Shown here piece by piece: positions 34,574 through 43,714 of a stretch of 64,000 nt of DNA. The stretch spans positions 1 to 64,000 of the forward strand of contig NZ_CP102271.1 in the NCBI RefSeq assembly GCF_025148785.1. Reading direction: 5' to 3'. A program made the translations under genes and the position numbers. The notes beneath the pieces are model-generated. The model made no database searches and was not told the origin of the DNA. It saw nothing but the letters and a program-made list of their open reading frames with translations. This DNA is from Catenibacterium mitsuokai (GTDB taxonomy: Bacteria; Bacillota_I; Bacilli_A; Erysipelotrichales; Coprobacillaceae). Within the stretch, counting starts at the first letter, position 1; each line of letters starts with the position of its first letter.

Positions 34574-35572
34574 ATGAACGTATTAGTTACAGGTGGTGCA
34601 GGTTATATTGGCAGTCATGTCTGTGTAGAATTACTACAGAGCGGACATGATGTTGTAGTCATCGATGACTTCTCAAATTCAAAACCAGAAGCCTTAGATG
34701 CCATTCATGAAATTACTGGTAAGAAAGTAAAGTTCTATGAATTTAACGTTTTAGATGAAGATAAGACAGAAGCAGTATTCAAGGAAAATAAATTGGATGC
34801 AGTCATTCACTGTGCAGCCTTCAAGGCAGTAGGTGAATCAGTAGTAAAGCCTATTGAATATTATACAAATAACTTAATGACAACTCTTATTGTTGCTAAG
34901 CTTATGAAGAAGTATCATGTCCCTTCAATTGTATTCTCTTCAAGTGCTACAGTATATGGTGATCCAAAGGTTGTCCCATTAACTGAAGACTGTGAATTAG
35001 GACAGACTACAAACCCATATGGTTCTACAAAGGCTATGATGGAAAGAATCCTAACAGATGTACAGCATGCTGTACCAGAAATGTCTGTTACACTTCTTCG
35101 TTACTTCAACCCAATTGGTGCCCATGAATCAGGATTATTAGGAGAAGATCCAAAGGGAATTCCAAACAACCTTATGCCTTATATCATGAAGGTGGCAGCA
35201 GGTGAACTTCCTTGCTTAGGTGTATTTGGTGATGATTATGATACACCAGATGGAACAGGTGTACGTGACTACATCCATGTTGTAGACTTAGCTAAGGGTC
35301 ATGTTCTTGCAATTGAAAAATATGCAACACCAGGTGTTCATATCTGTAACCTAGGAACAGGTAAAGGATATAGCGTATTAGAAATCGTTAAGGCTTTTGA
35401 AAAGGTAAATGGTGTAAAAGTACCTTATGAAATCAAGCCAAGACGTGCCGGTGATATCGCAACATGTTATGCAGATCCTACTCGTGCAAAAGAACAGTTA
35501 GGATGGGTAGCTGAAAAAACACTTGATGATATGTGCAGAGATACTTGGAACTTTGCAAAGAAACATATGTAA
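34574..35572 (+). CDS. galE: UDP-glucose 4-epimerase
   Basis: GalE interconverts UDP-galactose and UDP-glucose. The 332-residue extended SDR has the NAD motif TGGAGYIGSH at residue 7, the Ser of FSSSATVYGD, the catalytic YxxxK as NPYGSTK near 150, and RYFNPIGAHESG. GGAGG lies nine bases before the ATG, in the final codons of galK. It ends the operon. galT, the third Leloir gene, is absent from the window. Confidence 0.95.
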   Translation: MNVLVTGGAGYIGSHVCVELLQSGHDVVVIDDFSNSKPEALDAIHEITGKKVKFYEFNVLDEDKTEAVFKENKLDAVIHCAAFKAVGESVVKPIEYYTNNLMTTLIVAKLMKKYHVPSIVFSSSATVYGDPKVVPLTEDCELGQTTNPYGSTKAMMERILTDVQHAVPEMSVTLLRYFNPIGAHESGLLGEDPKGIPNNLMPYIMKVAAGELPCLGVFGDDYDTPDGTGVRDYIHVVDLAKGHVLAIEKYATPGVHICNLGTGKGYSVLEIVKAFEKVNGVKVPYEIKPRRAGDIATCYADPTRAKEQLGWVAEKTLDDMCRDTWNFAKKHM

Positions 35573-35577
35573 CACTT

Positions 35578-35602
35578 AAGTCTCTCGAAAGAGGGGCTTT
35601 TT
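35578..35602 (+). terminator. Terminator after galE
   Basis: AAGTCTCTC-GAAA-GAGGGGCTT forms a 9-bp stem with two G-T wobbles and a GAAA tetraloop, followed by T. Confidence 0.72.
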
Positions 35603-35610
35603 TGATGCAA

Positions 35611-35636
35611 TAAAAAAGCAACTATTGTAGTTGCTT
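35611..35636 (-). terminator. Terminator of the xanthine dehydrogenase operon
   Basis: AAGCAACTA and TAGTTGCTT pair perfectly around three bases. On the minus strand the stem is followed by a T-run, and it contains the stop codon of the mocA-like gene. Confidence 0.8.
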
Positions 35637-36188
35637 CAGGTCTTCTTGATAATCTATATCATAGAGTTCTTTTACATTCTCTACTTGTATATATTCTACT
35701 TCATCAGGATGCTTATTTAATACCTTTCTTCCACCTTGGTCTTCTTTTAATAGAAGTAACTCAGGAATATAAGAACTATCAAATAGAGTAGGGTTACCTG
35801 CTTTTTCTTTATAAGCACAACTGGCAAGTTTATGCTTTGTATGCATCAGTTTATCTATAGTATTCATAGAAATATAAGGCTGATCAGCAACCATGAAGAT
35901 CATTCTAAATGGCTTCTCTAACGTATTTAAATAGTTCACAGCCGCCTTAATAGAATAAGAGAGACCATGAATACTCTCTAAACATAAAATGCTGAGAGCG
36001 CCTCTTTGAGCCGCATATTGTAGAATCTCATCATATTGTGATACGACAATCACATGATCATGTTCCTTTAATATGAGATCTAATGCATGTTGATAGAGTG
36101 GTTTATTTTGAAAAGGAAACAGCAGTTTGTTCCCTTTAAAACGTCTGCTGTTTCCTGATGCAAGATATATAATATATGTTTTATTCAT
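35622..36188 (-). CDS. MocA-like molybdenum cofactor nucleotidyltransferase
   Basis: This 188-residue protein of the MobA/MocA nucleotidyltransferase fold starts MNKTYIIYLASGNSRRFKGNKLL, a variant of the LAAGxSxRxGxxK nucleotide loop, and has FMVADQPYISMNTID (metal-binding DQP) near residue 95. MocA adds CMP to molybdopterin for xanthine dehydrogenase-type enzymes, which fits its place as last gene of this operon. An upstream in-frame ATG exists, but ATG 36188 fits the family. Start and end of the neighbouring genes overlap by eight bases. The general function is well supported, the exact nucleotide is not. Confidence 0.78.
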   Translation of the reverse strand: MNKTYIIYLASGNSRRFKGNKLLFPFQNKPLYQHALDLILKEHDHVIVVSQYDEILQYAAQRGALSILCLESIHGLSYSIKAAVNYLNTLEKPFRMIFMVADQPYISMNTIDKLMHTKHKLASCAYKEKAGNPTLFDSSYIPELLLLKEDQGGRKVLNKHPDEVEYIQVENVKELYDIDYQEDLKQLQ

Positions 36189-38469
36189 CGATAGCCATGA
36201 CAATCTTTTCAGGTGTCATTGGAAGGTCTCTGATCCATGCACCACATGCACTGTGGATGGCAGCACATAAGGCTGGGGCTGGTGTATTGATGACACATTC
36301 ACCAATAGACTTTGCACCAAATGGACCTGTCTTTTCATAACTGCTTTCAAAATAAACACGTAAATGACCCATATCAAGTCTTGTAGGAATCTTATATGTC
36401 ATGAAGTTATTTTCTGTTAAGGCACCTTTAGGTGAATAAGTAATACTTTCAGATAATGCCATACCAATACCCTGAACAAGACCACCTTCAGTCTGTACAG
36501 TGGCTAAATTTGTATTTACGACAGTACCACAGTCTACAACGGCCACATAATCTAATATTTCTACAGAACCAGTTTCTTTATCTAACGCAATTTCTGCCAT
36601 ACCTACCATATATGGTGGTGGAGAAATTTTAGATGAATGAGTGCATGTTACCTGGATAGGGACAGTATTTCCACACTGAGAGAATGTTGCAATATCCATA
36701 TGTGTAAATGATTCATTTGTAGCTGGATTATCAATTGTATTGCCAGTAAATACTAATGATTCAGGATCACATTCCCACTTATTGGCAGCAATCTTCATCA
36801 TGTTCTCTTTGAGCTCTTCACTTGCTTTTCTTACAGCCATACCAGTAACATAAGTTGTACTAGAAGCATAAGAACCAGAATCATATGGAGAAGCATCAGT
36901 GTCTGCACCAAAGACAACAATATTGTCTACATCACATTCTAATTCTTCTGCAGCCATCTGGGCAAGAATAGTATCACATCCAGTACCCATATCTGCAGCA
37001 CCAATGCTTAACATATAAGAACCATCATCATTTAACTTTAATGTAGCAGACCCAACATCGACACCAGAGATACCTGATCCCTGCATTGCCATTGCAACAC
37101 CCGCTGCCTTAATACGACCATCAGGCATTACAGTAGGAGTCTTACGGTTTTCCCAGTCAAATTCTTTCTTAGCACGTTCCATACATTTATCTAATGCACA
37201 GCTATCCGCAATTTCACCATAGTAGGCATCCATCTTCTGACCCTGACGTACCATGTTCTTTTCTCTGATTTCTACTGGATCCATATGTAAAATATCAGCT
37301 AATTCATTGACACATGTTTCTAATGCATAAATACCCTGAGTCGCACCATATCCACGATATGCACCAGAAGATAATCTATTTGTATAAACAACATCATAAT
37401 GGAAGCGGAACGCTTCTAGATTATTTGTATAAAGAGGAATAGACTTATGACCTGATAAACCTACAGTTGTAGGACCATGTTCACCAAAGGCCCCAGAGTT
37501 AGATAATGTATATATATCGATGGCACGAATAGTACCATCATTCATAGCACCAACTTTAGTAGTGACTTCCATTTCATGACGTGGACTACCCGCAATCTGA
37601 GATTCAGTACGAGTATAAATAAGCTTAGATGGTTTCTTAGTCATCCATGTAACAAATGCAGGATAAATTTCAGTCACAAGTGACTGCTTTGCACCAAAGC
37701 CACCACCAATACGAGGCTTTTCAACACGAATCTGAGATTTAGGAATATCTAAAGCATTCGCAAGAATACGACGTGCATGGAAGACAATCTGTGTAGAACT
37801 AATGACATGTAAACGACCATAAGTATCAATTTCACAATAAGTTCTGAATGTTTCCATCATCGCCTGATTGACTGCAGGAACATGATAAGTACGTTCAATC
37901 ACATGATCACATGATTTAAATACTTCTTCTAGATCACCATGTGTTTCATCCGCAGATGCTACTAAGTTACGCTTATTATCTGCACCTACAGGACATAATG
38001 CTTTCCAGTTATCTTCAGGATGTACAAGAATAGGATTATCCTTAGCTGTTCTAAAGTCTAATACCGCTTCTTCTACCTGATATTTTACTTTAATTAGCTT
38101 CAATGCTTCATCTACTTTCTTTTCATCATAACCAGCAACAATCGCAACTGGGTCACCTACAAATCTTACTCTCTGATCTAAGATCAAACGATCATAAGGA
38201 CTAGGTTCTGGATAAGTCTGACCAGCCATAGTAAAACGTTTCTGAGGCACATCTTTATAAGTATAAACAGCTTCAATTGTATCTACTGCCTTAGCTGCTT
38301 CTGTATCAATACTCTCAATTAATGCATTAGCATGAGGAGAATGAACAAGCTTTACAATTAAACAGTCATGAGGTGTTACATCATCCACATAGACAGGTTT
38401 ACCTAATAATAGGTTCATTGCATCTTTTTTTCTTATAGGTTTATTGACCTGTTTTAATTCCTGACTCAT
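36181..38469 (-). CDS. Xanthine dehydrogenase-type molybdenum-binding subunit
   Basis: This 762-residue subunit carries the Mo-pterin active site of the xanthine oxidase family. It shows the N-terminal a/b hammerhead domain (GKPVYVDDVTPHDCLIVK), GGFGAKQ near 255, RGYGATQG near 365, and the C-terminal FGAKSIGECVINTPAPALC, where the Glu is the catalytic base. Substrates of such enzymes include xanthine, hypoxanthine, purines and nicotinate; the true one is not deducible. The order FAD subunit, FeS subunit, Mo subunit, MocA with 4-8 base overlaps shows one operon. Confidence 0.9.
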   Translation of the reverse strand: MSQELKQVNKPIRKKDAMNLLLGKPVYVDDVTPHDCLIVKLVHSPHANALIESIDTEAAKAVDTIEAVYTYKDVPQKRFTMAGQTYPEPSPYDRLILDQRVRFVGDPVAIVAGYDEKKVDEALKLIKVKYQVEEAVLDFRTAKDNPILVHPEDNWKALCPVGADNKRNLVASADETHGDLEEVFKSCDHVIERTYHVPAVNQAMMETFRTYCEIDTYGRLHVISSTQIVFHARRILANALDIPKSQIRVEKPRIGGGFGAKQSLVTEIYPAFVTWMTKKPSKLIYTRTESQIAGSPRHEMEVTTKVGAMNDGTIRAIDIYTLSNSGAFGEHGPTTVGLSGHKSIPLYTNNLEAFRFHYDVVYTNRLSSGAYRGYGATQGIYALETCVNELADILHMDPVEIREKNMVRQGQKMDAYYGEIADSCALDKCMERAKKEFDWENRKTPTVMPDGRIKAAGVAMAMQGSGISGVDVGSATLKLNDDGSYMLSIGAADMGTGCDTILAQMAAEELECDVDNIVVFGADTDASPYDSGSYASSTTYVTGMAVRKASEELKENMMKIAANKWECDPESLVFTGNTIDNPATNESFTHMDIATFSQCGNTVPIQVTCTHSSKISPPPYMVGMAEIALDKETGSVEILDYVAVVDCGTVVNTNLATVQTEGGLVQGIGMALSESITYSPKGALTENNFMTYKIPTRLDMGHLRVYFESSYEKTGPFGAKSIGECVINTPAPALCAAIHSACGAWIRDLPMTPEKIVMAIDE

Positions 38470-38942
38470 CCTAACACTTCCTTTCCATTTTCCTTGCAGT
38501 AATTAATATAGTTTCTAATACCTCTTAATTGTCCTTCATAACCGGAACAACGACAAAGGTTACCAGATAAGAATGCTCTGATTTCATCATCACTTGGATC
38601 TTTATTTTCTTCTAGTAATGCGATTGTATTCATCATAAATCCAGGATTACAGAAACCACACTGTTCAGCCCCCTGATCAGCAATAAATTCAGCAAGAGGT
38701 CTTGCTTTTTCCTGTAAACCTTCTAGAGTTGTCACTTCATGACCTGCAGCTCTTGCTGCAAGAACACTACAAGAAAGAACTGGTTTGTTGTCTAATAATA
38801 CTGTACATAATCCACAGTTACTTGTATCACAGCCTCGTTTAACACTAAGACAATGTTCACTTCTTACAAAATCAATAAGAAGAGTATCTGGTGAAATACT
38901 ACGAGTCATTGTTTTTCCATTTAATGTAATTGTAATTTCCAT
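38466..38942 (-). CDS. Xanthine dehydrogenase-type 2Fe-2S subunit
   Basis: This 158-residue electron-transfer subunit contains two [2Fe-2S] clusters: a plant-ferredoxin-like one with CDTSNCGLCTVLLDNKPVLSC (about 40-60), and an alpha-helical one with CGFCNPGFMM and CRCSGYEGQ (about 98-140). It passes electrons from the molybdenum centre to the FAD subunit. It overlaps the Mo subunit by four bases and follows the FAD gene by one base. The length is typical of separate small subunits. Confidence 0.93.
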   Translation of the reverse strand: MEITITLNGKTMTRSISPDTLLIDFVRSEHCLSVKRGCDTSNCGLCTVLLDNKPVLSCSVLAARAAGHEVTTLEGLQEKARPLAEFIADQGAEQCGFCNPGFMMNTIALLEENKDPSDDEIRAFLSGNLCRCSGYEGQLRGIRNYINYCKENGKEVLG

Positions 38943-38943
38943 C

Positions 38944-39717
38944 TTACTGTGCCTCCAATTCCTTTAATGAACGTCTCATAAGAACCTTTACAAGCTTCTG
39001 ACGATATTCTGCACTACCTAAGTTATTGCTTCCAAGTTTGATTTCAGAAGATACTTCTTCAATAAACGCTTCAATAGACGCATCATTTAATTCCATCTGT
39101 TTCTCATAAGCAATTGCCTTTAAAGGACGACCACCAATTACTACAGAATAAGTATCATTCATATAACTTGCACAACAAGTAAGAACAGGGAAATCAGTAC
39201 TTACATTTCTCTGTGACTTATAACAAACCTTAATAGGTGTCTTCTTTACAATAACACGTACAAGAATATCAAGAGAAGGACGCATCCAAGCAAACTCTCT
39301 TATAGGTACAATACCACCGTTATATAATTCTACATAAGCATCTAATCCCATAAACATAGATAATACATCAGAGAAACCATAACGACCAAAAATAGAACCT
39401 CCTACAGTTGCACAGTTTCTAAACTGCACACCAATAATATGTTCTACACTATGCTTCATTGCATCATGTGTATAAGCATTTAATCCTGCATGAGTTTCTA
39501 ACTGACGTAATGTCACCATTGCGCCAATAGTAAACTGTTCATCATCTTCTTCGATAGTATCTAAATGAAGATCACATAAATCAATTGCCTTTTCAACTGA
39601 TCTATTCATCATCTTCAACCATAACATACCACCTACAATAATGTTTTTTCTGTTCTGAACGAGTTCATAAGCTTCCTCAAGCGACTGAGGTCTTACATAT
39701 TCCTGAATATTTAACAT
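38944..39717 (-). CDS. Xanthine dehydrogenase-type FAD-binding subunit
   Basis: This 257-residue subunit has the N-terminal PCMH-type FAD-binding fold, with IIVGGMLWLKMM near residue 27 and CATVGGSIFGRYGFSDV near 100, and a C-terminal CO-dehydrogenase flavoprotein domain. It is slightly shorter than many family members. It hands electrons to NAD or another acceptor. It is first of the three enzyme genes after the binding lipoprotein gene. Confidence 0.88.
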   Translation of the reverse strand: MLNIQEYVRPQSLEEAYELVQNRKNIIVGGMLWLKMMNRSVEKAIDLCDLHLDTIEEDDEQFTIGAMVTLRQLETHAGLNAYTHDAMKHSVEHIIGVQFRNCATVGGSIFGRYGFSDVLSMFMGLDAYVELYNGGIVPIREFAWMRPSLDILVRVIVKKTPIKVCYKSQRNVSTDFPVLTCCASYMNDTYSVVIGGRPLKAIAYEKQMELNDASIEAFIEEVSSEIKLGSNNLGSAEYRQKLVKVLMRRSLKELEAQ

Positions 39718-39732
39718 CTTTTTCTATCCTTT

Positions 39733-40725
39733 CTATTTTGTGATAAGTGTTTCATCAAGACTAAAACCATAAAACTCTTTATAAAAATCTATAACATCCT
39801 TTTTATAATTCTCATATGTATAATCATGAGGATGAAGTACATATGATAGCCAGAGTGATGCAAGAATATGAGAAGGAACAGGATCCATCCATGATTCAAC
39901 CACATCAGGCATAATATAAATCTTCTTGTTCTTCACTATATCAAGTGATGAGAAGAATTCATAGTTATAAATAGAATCTTTTGAATAAGAAGCATTACGA
40001 GGCATGATCACCATATCTGGGTTTAAAGTTAATAATGTTTCTAACGCAATAGTAGGGTAGTCTACACCTTTAATACTCGCTGCAGCATTTTTCACATGTG
40101 CTGTAGTTAGTATAGTACTTTGAAACATAGAAGGTGTGACAGGTCTATAAATAGACTCTTTTGAAGCAATATAAACATGCTTATTAGAAGTACCTAAACT
40201 ATTCATCTTACTCTTTTTAGTACTATAATAGTTCTTTAACTTCTTCGCATTGTTTTGTTTACCACAAACTTTCGCAATAAGTGAAACCATGGCCTCATAC
40301 TTCTTTTCACTAGAAGGATCAACCACAATAACTTTTATATGTCTTTCTTCAAAATCCTCAATAAGATCCTTATTCTCTTTCATCATAAATACTACATCAG
40401 GTGCTGTCTTTGCGATAAGACTGACATTACATCCTACCTGAGGTAGTTCTAATAAATCAGGATCAGTCTTTTGATAAATGCTTCTAGATGAAGCATTCTT
40501 TTCTATACCAACTAACTGATCATTTACTCCTAATGCGAGGCATGTAGAAGTTGTTATATATGAAGTGCTTACTACACGTTTTACTTGGTCTTTAATTGTA
40601 ATCTGACGTCCTATCTGATCATTCACAATAATCGCATCAGATTCTTCTTCTTTATCTGAAGAACATCCAGGTAATAATGAGATGAGTAAAAATAGACAAA
40701 CAATTGAAATAATTCTTTTCTTCAA
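39733..40725 (-). CDS. Class III periplasmic-binding-type lipoprotein (BtuF/MolA fold)
   Basis: This 330-residue extracellular binding lipoprotein has a signal peptide with lipobox LLPGC near residue 21, then the two-lobe class III fold with VKRVVSTSYITTSTCLALG and TIALETLLTLNPDMVIM. Such proteins bind cobalamin, haem or siderophores, and in MolA molybdate or tungstate. No permease or ATPase genes are adjacent. Being first in a molybdenum-enzyme operon makes oxyanion or cofactor binding an attractive inference. The start is TTG at 40725 with AAGGAG seven bases upstream. Confidence 0.78.
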   Translation of the reverse strand: MKKRIISIVCLFLLISLLPGCSSDKEEESDAIIVNDQIGRQITIKDQVKRVVSTSYITTSTCLALGVNDQLVGIEKNASSRSIYQKTDPDLLELPQVGCNVSLIAKTAPDVVFMMKENKDLIEDFEERHIKVIVVDPSSEKKYEAMVSLIAKVCGKQNNAKKLKNYYSTKKSKMNSLGTSNKHVYIASKESIYRPVTPSMFQSTILTTAHVKNAAASIKGVDYPTIALETLLTLNPDMVIMPRNASYSKDSIYNYEFFSSLDIVKNKKIYIMPDVVESWMDPVPSHILASLWLSYVLHPHDYTYENYKKDVIDFYKEFYGFSLDETLITK

Positions 40726-40768
40726 AACAAATCTCCTTACGATATTATTCAGTATATTTTCCGAAAAA

Positions 40769-40777
40769 ATTATATCA
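40769..40777 (-). promoter_or_regulatory. Promoter of the xdh operon
   Basis: On the minus strand TGATATAAT is an extended -10, about 45 bases before the binding-lipoprotein start. TTGTTT 19 bases upstream of the hexamer may serve as -35. No molybdate riboswitch was recognised in the short leader. Confidence 0.5.
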
Positions 40778-40812
40778 TGAAAATGTGAATAATAAACAAA
40801 AAATATAGGATA

Positions 40813-40844
40813 CCAAAAGAAAAAGCCTACATTGAGTAGGCTTT
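40813..40844 (-). terminator. Terminator of the unknown/metallophosphoesterase pair
   Basis: AAAGCCTAC and GTAGGCTTT (9 bp, five-base loop) with a T-rich run on the minus strand, overlapping the stop codon. Confidence 0.8.
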
Positions 40845-41487
40845 AAATACGAATTGTTTCTTGTAATGGATATTGGTTGAGTAAGTATTGTGAATCAGAG
40901 CTAATTATATGCATTTCATTCATGAAATGATGTAATAAATAGCTGAACGTATTGTCATAACATTCCTTCTTTAACTTATAGAAAGGAGTGTACTTTAATT
41001 CAACTAAGTCTTGTTCTCTTAATGACATCTCTAGTTGATGGTTTCCATCAATGACAGTATAGAGTCCATTACTCATATAGGAATCAGTAATAACGGGATA
41101 ATATTTAATGCTTTTTATATTCTTTTGTGAACATTGGAATTGATTTAACAAGTAGATGTTCATATCAAAAGGAATAGGATGGTTGATTCTATTTCTATCT
41201 AGTTCATCTTCAGTCATAGATTGAATAGAAGATGTCTGATAAGCATCTGATTGAATCACATGATCAATATTAAAATAAACCTTATAGCTTCCTACATGAG
41301 GAATAGAATAGTTCATCACATAATATTCAGCATCAGTTAAATGATCTATAGAAATAGAATTATATTGATTTTCATCCAACATACTAAAAAGATCATACCA
41401 TTTGTTGATAAAATTCTGTTGATGTACAAGGGTAGTTACACTTAAATGTTTTAAGTAATTAAGAAAATCAGTTTTACGTTGATTCAT
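40843..41487 (-). CDS. Unknown protein with a ParB/Srx-like VIDGNHQ motif
   Basis: A 214-residue soluble protein, not recognised. The segment YTVIDGNHQLEMSLREQD (about 155-172) resembles the nucleotide-binding ParB N-terminal/sulfiredoxin motif (DGNHR). The rest is rich in His, Tyr and Asn. The ATG at 41487 has AAGGTGAT upstream and starts five bases after the metallophosphoesterase stop, so the two form an operon. A role in nucleic acid or nucleotide processing is possible but unproven. Confidence 0.55.
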   Translation of the reverse strand: MNQRKTDFLNYLKHLSVTTLVHQQNFINKWYDLFSMLDENQYNSISIDHLTDAEYYVMNYSIPHVGSYKVYFNIDHVIQSDAYQTSSIQSMTEDELDRNRINHPIPFDMNIYLLNQFQCSQKNIKSIKYYPVITDSYMSNGLYTVIDGNHQLEMSLREQDLVELKYTPFYKLKKECYDNTFSYLLHHFMNEMHIISSDSQYLLNQYPLQETIRI

Positions 41488-41492
41488 ATATA

Positions 41493-42203
41493 TCACCTTT
41501 CTAAGCAATAAATCGTATTAAAGAGAATAACATGTTTATAAATGGTTTGATCAATATGGAGATGTCCAGAAAACCATAACTTATATGTAACTTGTTGTTC
41601 TATGTCATCCATGACTTCATCTATGTTTCTAAGATGAGGAAGAGTATAGTCGTTAAGGTTACAAGGAATAGTACGTGTATGTAAAAGTTCTTTAATATGG
41701 AATGGACAATCATGCGTAATAATATAGTCAACATGAAAGTTATATTGAAGTAAGTTATTCAATGCTTCATTCCATTCTTGTGTTGTAGGTAATTCCTGCT
41801 GCCACCATGAACGATGTTCTACACGTGTTTCTATATCACATGAATAGCCACCACCAAAAGTAAAGAATGTCTTTCCATCAATTGTATAAATCTGTCCTCT
41901 CATCAAATGAATCACAGATTCCTTAATAAAATGCACCTTTCCACCATGCCAGCGAGATACAGGATAATCATCCAATAATTCAAAGTTCTCATGATTGCCA
42001 TCCACAAATAATGTAGTCCATGGCTGTGAATCCAACCAGTCACGCCAGAATAAATCTGGTAACATATCATCCCATACAGCTCCAAAATCACCACATATAA
42101 TGACATAATCTTCTTTTGTAAGTATCTGTCCCTCAGGAAAATGATGAGGCTTTAATTTAGAGATATCAAAAGGACAATGTGTATCACCGGTAATATAAAT
42201 CAT
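41493..42203 (-). CDS. Calcineurin-like metallophosphoesterase
   Basis: This protein of about 236 residues has the metallophosphoesterase motifs in order: GDTHCPFD (motif I), ICGDFGAVW (II), FVDGNHENFE (III, GNH[ED]), YIITHDCPFH (IV) and SGHLHIDQ (V, GHxH). All metal-binding residues are visible. Such enzymes include phosphodiesterases, nucleases and protein phosphatases; substrates vary. ATG 42203 is chosen because GAGAGG lies six bases before it. It is co-transcribed with the unknown ParB-motif protein. Confidence 0.85.
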   Translation of the reverse strand: MIYITGDTHCPFDISKLKPHHFPEGQILTKEDYVIICGDFGAVWDDMLPDLFWRDWLDSQPWTTLFVDGNHENFELLDDYPVSRWHGGKVHFIKESVIHLMRGQIYTIDGKTFFTFGGGYSCDIETRVEHRSWWQQELPTTQEWNEALNNLLQYNFHVDYIITHDCPFHIKELLHTRTIPCNLNDYTLPHLRNIDEVMDDIEQQVTYKLWFSGHLHIDQTIYKHVILFNTIYCLER

Positions 42204-42274
42204 AGACATCCTCTCTTTTGTCTTTAGTCTATCATACCAATAAAAAGTTCTTCTTAAGTCTATGTAAAATTTAA

Positions 42275-42303
42275 GTAAAGAAAAAAGCCTCGAATGAGGC
42301 TTT
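42275..42303 (-). terminator. Terminator of the polysaccharide deacetylase gene
   Basis: AAAGCCTC-GAAT-GAGGCTTT with a minus-strand T-run, overlapping the stop codon. Confidence 0.8.
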
Positions 42304-43714
42304 AGTTTAATACTCTTTGATGAGGTGTAAATGTTGTATCATCAATACCCTTGAATGTATAACCAAGGCTCTGATAATGTTCAATAACTTTAGGTAATGC
42401 TTCTACAGTTGTATTCTTTGCAGCTGTATCATGGAATAAGATCATAATCTGATTATTACGAGAAGCTGTCGCATTCGCAATAAGTCTTGCAGTAGGCACA
42501 TTATTACCTGATGCATCTCCACTGCTGACATTCCAGTCATAATACTGATAACCTTTTTCCTGTACCATTCTAGTAAGACGACTCATAATACCTGCAGAAT
42601 AATGTCTAGAAACTGTATTAGAACTTCCTCCAGGGAATCTAATATAACGAGGAGTAAATCCAATAAGACCCTTAACCATATTACCTACTTTATTTAAATC
42701 ATTAAAGTAAGCATCAGTAGAAGCATAAACAGTACGATAATCATGACAATAAGTATGAAGTGCTATAGTATTACCTCTCTTATGTGCTTCCTGAATTAAG
42801 TAATTATATTTCTGACCATTACCAGTCACAAAGAATGTCGCTTTCGCATGATATCTATCAAGAATATCTAATACACGCTGAGTATTCTGAGAAGGTCCAT
42901 CATCAAATGTAAGATAAACAACCTTTTCACCACTTGGTGCAATTGCATTGGCAGGACGTGGATTATTCACAATAACAGTCTGTGTATACTTTCTTTTATT
43001 ACCAGACTTATCTTTAGTTGTATAGATGACTTTATAAGTACCTGCTTTTCCAAAATCTACTTTGCTGCTATCTACAGATACCTTAGGATTCTTATCAAAA
43101 TCATCTTCTACAGTAATACCTTTCATGAAATCAATATTAGAACCTACAGTCGTATCATAATTCTGAAGACCTGCAAGTAATGGTGCTTTAGTATCCTTTA
43201 CTGCTTTCACATTGACTTCTTTTTCAGTCTTATTACCACCCTGATCTTCTACAACAACAGTAACCTTTTGTGTACCTTCTTTATCAAAAGACACATCTTT
43301 CTTAAAGTAAGTCTTAGTCTTTGTTTCATCTTTAATATCAGTCACAAATTCACTTGCTTTAACTTTAGTACCTACTTCTACTGCTTTATTCACTACTTTA
43401 AATGTAGGCTTCTTAGTATCTACAACTTCTACATTTAATACATAGTTCTTCTTGTTTAGTGTATAAGTAATCTTATACTTTCCAAGTTTTTTGACGTTAA
43501 CTTTAGAATTATCTACAGTCACATCACTCTTATTACCTCTTACTTTTTTAATAAAAGACATAGGATTGTAAGTACTATTGATTTCAATATCCTGTGTACT
43601 TTCATTAAAGCTAACAGCTGGACGTGTCATGAAATAAATGCCTAGACCAAGCACTAAAACGACAATACAGCCTAATAGGACATATGCCCTCTTTCTTAAA
43701 TGACGTTTTTTCAT
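42302..43714 (-). CDS. Membrane-anchored polysaccharide deacetylase with Ig-like repeats
   Basis: This 470-residue surface enzyme has an N-terminal membrane anchor (about 10-30), three Ig-like/DUF5011-type repeats (about 35-260, each with KYKITYT- or KVTVVV-like strands and DTKAPLL or DTKKPTF junctions), and a C-terminal NodB deacetylase domain. The latter shows TFDDGPS, HTYCHDYR with the two metal histidines, RFPGGSSN and LFHD. It probably removes acetyl groups from cell-wall glycan, a known lysozyme-resistance strategy. GAGGGAG precedes the ATG. It is monocistronic. Confidence 0.88.
   Translation of the reverse strand: MKKRHLRKRAYVLLGCIVVLVLGLGIYFMTRPAVSFNESTQDIEINSTYNPMSFIKKVRGNKSDVTVDNSKVNVKKLGKYKITYTLNKKNYVLNVEVVDTKKPTFKVVNKAVEVGTKVKASEFVTDIKDETKTKTYFKKDVSFDKEGTQKVTVVVEDQGGNKTEKEVNVKAVKDTKAPLLAGLQNYDTTVGSNIDFMKGITVEDDFDKNPKVSVDSSKVDFGKAGTYKVIYTTKDKSGNKRKYTQTVIVNNPRPANAIAPSGEKVVYLTFDDGPSQNTQRVLDILDRYHAKATFFVTGNGQKYNYLIQEAHKRGNTIALHTYCHDYRTVYASTDAYFNDLNKVGNMVKGLIGFTPRYIRFPGGSSNTVSRHYSAGIMSRLTRMVQEKGYQYYDWNVSSGDASGNNVPTARLIANATASRNNQIMILFHDTAAKNTTVEALPKVIEHYQSLGYTFKGIDDTTFTPHQRVLN

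Noticed and set aside
36181-40725. A selenium-dependent xanthine dehydrogenase cluster
   Set aside because: No yqeB/yqeC or selenium-transfer genes are present and no in-frame UGA was noticed in the molybdenum subunit.
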